Below the pieces are notes generated by a model, which made no database searches, was not told the origin of the DNA, and worked only from the letters and a program-made list of their open reading frames with translations. The position numbers and the translations under genes are program-made. A DNA stretch of 48,086 bases from Sinorhizobium americanum (lineage in GTDB: Bacteria; Pseudomonadota; Alphaproteobacteria; Rhizobiales; Rhizobiaceae). This document shows, piece after piece, positions 43,770 through 48,086 of the stretch. Location: assembly GCF_001651855.1 (NCBI RefSeq), contig NZ_LNQC01000031.1, positions 1 through 48,086 on the forward strand, given 5' to 3'. Numbering within the stretch: the stretch's first letter is position 1; each line of letters begins with the position of its first letter.

Positions 43770-45017
43770 TCACCTTTCCAGCGTCGCAACCGTCTCGACA
43801 TGCGCCGACCAGAGGAACTGGTCGATCGGGGTCGCCGATGTGATGCGGTAGCCGGCGGCAACGAGGATCGACAGATCCCTCGCGAGTGTCGTCGGATTGC
43901 AGGAGACTGCGGCAATCTTCTTCACGCCCGACCGGGCGAGTTCGTGGCATTGCGCCTCGGCGCCGGCCCGCGGCGGGTCGAAGACGACGGCGTCGAAGAC
44001 CTTCAGCTCCTGCGCCATCATCGGCCGGCGAAAGAGGTCGCGCTTCTCGACCGTCACCGGCTTCAGGCCCTGCGTGTTGCGTGCGGCGAAGTCGAGCGCC
44101 TTCAGCGCCTTGTCCTCACCCTCGACGGCATGCACCCGCGCCGTTCGGGCGATCCGGAGTGCAAAGGTGCCGATGCCGGCGAAGAGATCGGCCACGCGCT
44201 TCGCCTTGCCGAGATGGTCGAGCACGAGCTTCGCCATCGCCTCCTCGGCCGGCCGTGTCGCCTGCGTGAAGGCACCCGGCGGCGGCGACACCGGCACGCC
44301 GCCGAAATCGATCAGCGGCTTGACCGGCTCGATGATAATCTCGCCGTTCAGGCTGACGCGCGCGATGCCCCGCGCGCCGAGAACGGCTTCCACGGTCGAA
44401 CGTCGCTGCCGGTCGCCGAGCTTGATGTCATCGAAGGCGAGGTCGAGACCGGTGTCGGTCTCGAGCACGGTGATCCGGAACGGCTCGCTGCCAGACGCCA
44501 TAGCCGACGCGATCTTGCGGATGGTCGCGAGCCGCGAGACGATGCCCGGGCTGGTGATCGGACATTCGCCGATCGCGACGATATGGTGGCTTTGCGCCTG
44601 ATTGAAGCCGAGCAGCAGTTCCTTTTCGGTTCGCCGGGCGGTGAACACGGCGCGCCGGCGCTCGCCGGACCGGGCGATGATCAACGGCGCGACCTCTGGC
44701 GTCAGGCCTTTCGACTTCAAGGCGTCGATGACGAGATTGCGCTTGAAGGCGTGATAGAGCGGGTCGGAGGCGTGCTGCAGGGTACAGCCGCCGCATGTGC
44801 CGTTGATGCCGTCCGGGCCGAAGTGCCGACACTTCGGTTCGGTCCGCTCCGTGGAAGCCTCCTTCAGCGAAATCAGCGTACCATGCGCCTTGTTGACGGC
44901 CAGCGCGACGCTTTCGCCGGGCAGGGTGAAGGGCGCGTAGACGGGTCCGGCTTCGGTCTGCGCGATCCCATCTCCCTGGGCACCGAGCCGGCTAATGGTG
45001 ACGATCTGAGTGCTCAT
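43770..45017 (-). CDS. RlmD/TrmA-family RNA (uracil-5-)-methyltransferase
   Basis: The 415-residue enzyme belongs to the RNA m5U methyltransferases. An N-terminal TRAM-like domain (about 1-55) precedes the cysteines KCRHFG, CGGC and GECP that should hold a 4Fe-4S cluster as in RlmD. The SAM-binding motif is VADLFAGIGTFAL, the DPPR motif is VFDPPRAGAEA, and the nucleophilic cysteine lies in AVSCNPTTLARDL. The target is probably a 23S rRNA uridine, but tRNA is possible. The ATG at 45017 overlaps the tlyA stop by 4 bp, so the two RNA methyltransferases are coupled; the frame stays open upstream inside tlyA. Confidence 0.9.
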   Translation of the reverse strand: MSTQIVTISRLGAQGDGIAQTEAGPVYAPFTLPGESVALAVNKAHGTLISLKEASTERTEPKCRHFGPDGINGTCGGCTLQHASDPLYHAFKRNLVIDALKSKGLTPEVAPLIIARSGERRRAVFTARRTEKELLLGFNQAQSHHIVAIGECPITSPGIVSRLATIRKIASAMASGSEPFRITVLETDTGLDLAFDDIKLGDRQRRSTVEAVLGARGIARVSLNGEIIIEPVKPLIDFGGVPVSPPPGAFTQATRPAEEAMAKLVLDHLGKAKRVADLFAGIGTFALRIARTARVHAVEGEDKALKALDFAARNTQGLKPVTVEKRDLFRRPMMAQELKVFDAVVFDPPRAGAEAQCHELARSGVKKIAAVSCNPTTLARDLSILVAAGYRITSATPIDQFLWSAHVETVATLER

Positions 45018-45766
45018 GGCTTCAGCCCCGCAAGCAGAAACTCCTTGTTGCCGTCGCCGCCGGCAATGGGCGAGGGGACGAGGCCGAGGCTTTGCCAGGC
45101 CATGTCCTCCACTAGCCAGCGCTCGAGTTCTGCCGCGACAGTCGGGGCGCTCTCCGGATCCTTGAGGAGCCCGGCCTTGCTGATCGCATCGCGTCCGGCC
45201 TCGAATTGCGGCTTGACGAGCAGGATGCAATTGGCGCCCGGCTCGGCCAGCGACAGTGCCGGCGGGAGAGCCAGCTTCAGCGAAATGAACGAGACGTCGG
45301 AGGCGATGAAGGTGATCGCCCGGTTGCCGATATCGTCCGCTGTCATGGCCCGGGCATTCAGCCCTTCGATATTGGTGACCCGCGGATCTTCCGCGATACG
45401 CGGATGCATCTGTCCGTGGCCGACATCCACGGAAACCACATGCGCGGCGCCGCGCTTCAACAGCACCTCGGTGAAGCCGCCCGTCGAGGCGCCGATGTCG
45501 AGGCAGGCCTGGCCTGCCGGATCGACGCCGAAATGGTCAAGCGCGGCGACCAGCTTCAGCGCTGCGCGGGAGACATAGGCCTGCGCCGGATCGTCGATGG
45601 TGATCGCCGCGCTTTCGCCAAAGCTGGCGGCTGGCTTGGTCACGGTGCGGCCGTCGACCTTGACGGTGCCGCGCTGGATCGCATCGCGCGCCCGGGCGCG
45701 GCTGGCCACCAGGCCTTTGTTCAGGAGCAATTGGTCGAGGCGGATCATGGGCGTTTCGTTGGACAT
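45014..45766 (-). CDS. tlyA: TlyA family rRNA 2'-O-methyltransferase
   Basis: TlyA methylates ribose 2'-OH groups of 16S and, in some bacteria, 23S rRNA; the old name hemolysin is misleading. The 250-residue protein has an N-terminal S4 RNA-binding domain (about 7-65: IRLDQLLLNKGLVASRARARDAIQRGTVKVDG) and an FtsJ-like SAM domain with CLDIGASTGGFTEVLLKRGA (about 88-107) and FIASDVSFISLKLALPPAL. In rhizobia it often follows dxs; the gene upstream here is instead a divergent chemoreceptor gene. The start (MSNETPMIRLDQ) could also be the second ATG. Confidence 0.94.
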   Translation of the reverse strand: MSNETPMIRLDQLLLNKGLVASRARARDAIQRGTVKVDGRTVTKPAASFGESAAITIDDPAQAYVSRAALKLVAALDHFGVDPAGQACLDIGASTGGFTEVLLKRGAAHVVSVDVGHGQMHPRIAEDPRVTNIEGLNARAMTADDIGNRAITFIASDVSFISLKLALPPALSLAEPGANCILLVKPQFEAGRDAISKAGLLKDPESAPTVAAELERWLVEDMAWQSLGLVPSPIAGGDGNKEFLLAGLKP

Positions 45767-46011
45767 GGTCCGTCATGGCGCGTCGTGCCGCGCAATGCAA
45801 GGGACCCGGACGAGCCGGGTTGAATTAAGCGAAATTAAATCAAAGGATGCGAATCCTTCGCGTCGGCAGGACTCCCACGCCGCACCATGATCGGTGCGTT
45901 TCCCTGCCATATCCATGTACATGTTTGGAATGGTGAAGAGCGTCGGCCGTCAAACACGGCCACGATCTGCCGCCCTCCAGCTTGCCGTCGCTTCCTTGCA
46001 GGATCTTACCC
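45767..46011. other. Divergent intergenic region of tlyA and the chemoreceptor
   Basis: No gene is seen. Two hairpins are present: ACCCGG-ACGAG-CCGGGT (45804-45820) and AAGGAT-GCGA-ATCCTT (45843-45858). An AT-rich block lies between them (TGAATTAAGCGAAATTAAAT), which could hold one of the promoters. Confidence 0.45.
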
Positions 46012-47937
46012 ATGTCCCTGAAGTCCAATCCCCTTCGTCGCAAGCTCGGCCTGACCTTTCTCGGCCTGATTGCCCTCTTCCTGGCCGTTTCCGCCGTCGT
46101 CTATTGGAAGGCCGAAGACGCCAGGCGGGCCTCCGTTCGCCAGCGCGAATCGGCGCGCGTCGTAAACCTCATCGACGAAGCGTCCCAGGCGATGCTGGAG
46201 CAGGCCGTCAACCTGCGCGGCTTTCTGCTCTTCCGCAGCGACAGCACCTATAACGACGTCTTTGCCAATCGCAAGCGGATGGAAAAGAGCATCGCGGCCG
46301 CGCGCGATGCGGTCTCCGCCGAGCCGCAACTCGTTGCTCTGATCGACGACATGCAGAAGGCCGCCGACGTCTATTTCAACGAGCTCGCCAAGCCTCAGAT
46401 CGAGGCGCGCCGCACGACCGAGATGCCGATTCCCGAAATCATCGAAATTGGCCGCAAGGCTACCAAGGGGCAGCTCGACATGTTCCGTGAGGCGGCTGCG
46501 AAGATCAAGCAGCAGGCGAATGCCTGGTCGGCGGAGCAGCAGGTCCTGCAGGCAAACGCCATGTCGGTTCTGGCAGCCACGCTCGTCATCGGCGCGGTGG
46601 TTGCAACAACGCTCGCCATCCTCATGGCCTGGGCGCTGTCGCGAGCGATCGTACGGCCGATCATCGGCATGACAAACGCAATGGGCAGGCTCGCCGGTGG
46701 CGATCACCAGATCGATGTGCCCGCCCTCGACCGCAAGGATGAAGTCGGGCAGATGGCCCGGGCGGTGGTGGTGTTCCGGGAGGCCGCGGTCGAGAAGCTG
46801 AGGCTCGCCGGAGAAACCGAAAAAATGAAGAACGAGGCCGAGGCCGACCGTACCCGGACCGATGCTGAAAAGGCGCGCGAGGCTGCCGAAATACGATCTG
46901 CCATGGACGCGCTCGGCAATGGCCTGACCGCTCTCGCCGAGGGCAACGTCGCCTATCGCATCGACGTGCCTTTCGCGGCGCGCCTCGACCCGTTGCGCCT
47001 CGATTTCAACCAATCGCTGGAAAAGCTGCAGGCGACATTGCGTGCCGTCGGTCAGAATGCCGGCGCTATCAGCGCCGGCGCCCACGAGATCCGCGAGGCT
47101 GCGAACGACCTCGCAAGACGCACCGAGCAGCAGGCAGCTTCCGTCGAAGAAACGGCGGCCGCCCTGGAGGAGATCACGACAACGGTTCGCGATTCCACCA
47201 AACGCGCGGAAGATGCCGGCATTCTCGTCGAGCGGGCGCGGGCAGGGGCGGAAAAATCCGGAGACGTGGTCCGCAGCGCCGTGAGCGCCATGCATGCGAT
47301 CGAAAAGTCGTCGGGTGAAATCTCCAACATCATCGGCGTCATCGACGACATCGCCTTCCAGACCAACCTTCTGGCGTTGAACGCCGGTGTCGAAGCCGCC
47401 CGCGCCGGCGAGGCGGGCAAGGGCTTCGCCGTCGTGGCGCAGGAAGTGCGTGAGCTCGCCCAGCGTTCGGCCAACGCCGCCAAGGAAATCAAGGCGCTGA
47501 TCATGACGTCTGGCGATCAGGTTCGCACCGGTGTGCAACTCGTCGGCCAGACGGGCGAGGCACTCGAAGCGATCGTTGGCGAGGTGCACGAGATCAACGG
47601 TCACATGCGTGCGATCGTAAAAGCGGCGCGCGAACAGTCGACCGGGTTGCTGGAAATCAATACGGCAGTCAATGCGATGGACCAGGGCACTCAGCAGAAT
47701 GCTGCCATGGTCGAGCAGTCTACGGCGGCCAGCCATGGGCTCGCTCGCGAGGCGGCCGCATTGGACGAACTCATCCGCCAGTTCAAGCTAGGCGATCGAA
47801 AGGAAGGAGCCGCACTCGCCGTCGCGTCGGCGGCTTCAAAGCCGGTTGCCTCTCCGGCCCGGCTGCTTGGGCAGAAGGTGACGCGCTCCTTCGGCTCGGC
47901 GGCCGTGGCGCAAAGTCAGGAGTGGAGCGAGTTCTGA
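46012..47937 (+). CDS. Methyl-accepting chemotaxis protein
   Basis: The 641-residue chemoreceptor has a transmembrane helix at about 13-32, a helical periplasmic domain (about 33-185, four-helix-bundle type, with ESARVVNLIDEASQAMLEQAVNLRGFLLF), a second helix (about 186-208), HAMP segments (about 209-345, with IVRPIIGMTNAMGRLAGGDHQIDVP), and a cytoplasmic signalling domain. The hairpin tip reads DIAFQTNLLALNAGVEAARAGEAGKGFAVVAQEVRELA, which binds CheA and CheW. It ends in EWSEF, fitting the CheR-tethering pentapeptide. The ATG at 46012 has AGGA 9-10 nt upstream. The ligand is unknown. A good terminator follows. Confidence 0.95.
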   Translation: MSLKSNPLRRKLGLTFLGLIALFLAVSAVVYWKAEDARRASVRQRESARVVNLIDEASQAMLEQAVNLRGFLLFRSDSTYNDVFANRKRMEKSIAAARDAVSAEPQLVALIDDMQKAADVYFNELAKPQIEARRTTEMPIPEIIEIGRKATKGQLDMFREAAAKIKQQANAWSAEQQVLQANAMSVLAATLVIGAVVATTLAILMAWALSRAIVRPIIGMTNAMGRLAGGDHQIDVPALDRKDEVGQMARAVVVFREAAVEKLRLAGETEKMKNEAEADRTRTDAEKAREAAEIRSAMDALGNGLTALAEGNVAYRIDVPFAARLDPLRLDFNQSLEKLQATLRAVGQNAGAISAGAHEIREAANDLARRTEQQAASVEETAAALEEITTTVRDSTKRAEDAGILVERARAGAEKSGDVVRSAVSAMHAIEKSSGEISNIIGVIDDIAFQTNLLALNAGVEAARAGEAGKGFAVVAQEVRELAQRSANAAKEIKALIMTSGDQVRTGVQLVGQTGEALEAIVGEVHEINGHMRAIVKAAREQSTGLLEINTAVNAMDQGTQQNAAMVEQSTAASHGLAREAAALDELIRQFKLGDRKEGAALAVASAASKPVASPARLLGQKVTRSFGSAAVAQSQEWSEF

Positions 47938-47962
47938 TCGGATACGATCTCTGTAGACGCTC

Positions 47963-47989
47963 GGCCCGGCCGGTTGGTCGGGCCTTTTT
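47963..47989 (+). terminator. Rho-independent terminator of the chemoreceptor gene
   Basis: GGCCCG (47963-47968) and CGGGCC (47979-47984) form a stem with a 10-nt loop, followed directly by five T residues. It lies 26 bp past the chemoreceptor stop and fits a classic intrinsic terminator. Confidence 0.85.
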
Positions 47990-48000
47990 CTTTGACCGGT

Positions 48001-48086
48001 CTCGACTAGGTCGTGTGGACTCTTGGGATTCCCAAGGCTGAGCAAATCAGATTATGGGATGGCCCGCCCCTCTCCGGAGCGATCGG
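48001..48086. mobile_element. Possible insertion sequence end at the right edge
   Basis: The segment with CTAGGTCGTGTGGACT (48006-48021) and the small hairpin CTTGGG-ATT-CCCAAG (48022-48036) resembles, from memory, the ends of IS5/IS427-type rhizobial elements, which begin with a short inverted repeat near a TA-containing target. The window ends before any transposase could appear, so this remains a guess. Confidence 0.25.

Noticed and set aside
1..48086. CRISPR arrays, rRNA or tRNA genes, prophage
   Set aside because: No regularly spaced direct repeats, tRNA-like cloverleaf or T-loop sequences, rRNA segments or phage structural genes were seen on reading through the window.

Overview
The window is about 48 kb of GC-rich chromosome from an alphaproteobacterium of the Rhizobiales. 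It looks most like Sinorhizobium/Ensifer. The support is the gene content and order (glyQ and glyS split by a lemA/DUF2207 pair, tlyA beside an RlmD-like methyltransferase, an HPE1-like secreted protein, a multi-repeat DUF1217 protein), the close match of many products to Sinorhizobium proteins as I remember them, and an alphaproteobacterial-type SOS box. It is mainly core chromosome. I see no complete mobile element, CRISPR array, rRNA or tRNA gene. Coordinates and frames come from reading the sequence; family assignments are from memory, without database searches.

Region 1 (1-8.0 kb, mostly minus strand): rnhB, a PA0069-type radical SAM protein with a candidate LexA box upstream, a small glycosyltransferase-like gene, the tight operon TPR protein - ispE - moaB, and a long-chain polyprenyl diphosphate synthase. 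Region 2 (7.7-19 kb, plus strand): a DUF2007 protein, a tRNA1(Val)-type methyltransferase, an S49 peptidase, a small membrane protein, glyQ, lemA and its DUF2207 partner, glyS, an AraC regulator, a cupin, a broken LysE-type exporter gene and a DUF523 protein. Region 3 (19.1-25.8 kb, minus strand): an HPE1-like secreted protein, purD, a two-gene unit of a PotD-like periplasmic binding protein overlapping a membrane GGDEF-EAL protein (NspS/MbaA-type polyamine to c-di-GMP signalling), and an Fsr-type MFS exporter divergent from an AraC regulator. Region 4 (26.7-34.4 kb): ubiA, a DUF6101 protein, a DUF1217 repeat protein, an FAD-linked 2-hydroxyacid dehydrogenase, a Sua5/TsaC protein and an unrecognised protein.

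Region 5 (34.4-37.3 kb) is the most striking. A complete-looking cobalamin riboswitch lies in the leader of a GbcA-type Rieske monooxygenase and its overlapping GbcB-type reductase. This predicts that oxidative demethylation of glycine betaine, or a related quaternary amine, is switched by vitamin B12. A hairpin over the gbcA ribosome-binding site and several palindromes upstream of the aptamer suggest a second layer of control.

Region 6 (37.3-48.1 kb): a GH25 lysozyme-like protein, a CorA/ZntB transporter, an acyl-CoA dehydrogenase plus crotonase pair behind a LiuR-like operator, an MscS channel with more AT-rich codon use, an RlmD-like RNA methyltransferase overlapping tlyA, and a chemoreceptor with a C-terminal CheR-type pentapeptide and a good terminator. 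The right edge may hold the end of an insertion sequence.

Connections across the window: ispE (isoprenoid precursors), the polyprenyl diphosphate synthase and ubiA are three steps toward ubiquinone. glyQ and glyS make the two subunits of glycyl-tRNA synthetase. gbcA and gbcB degrade the osmolyte betaine toward glycine.
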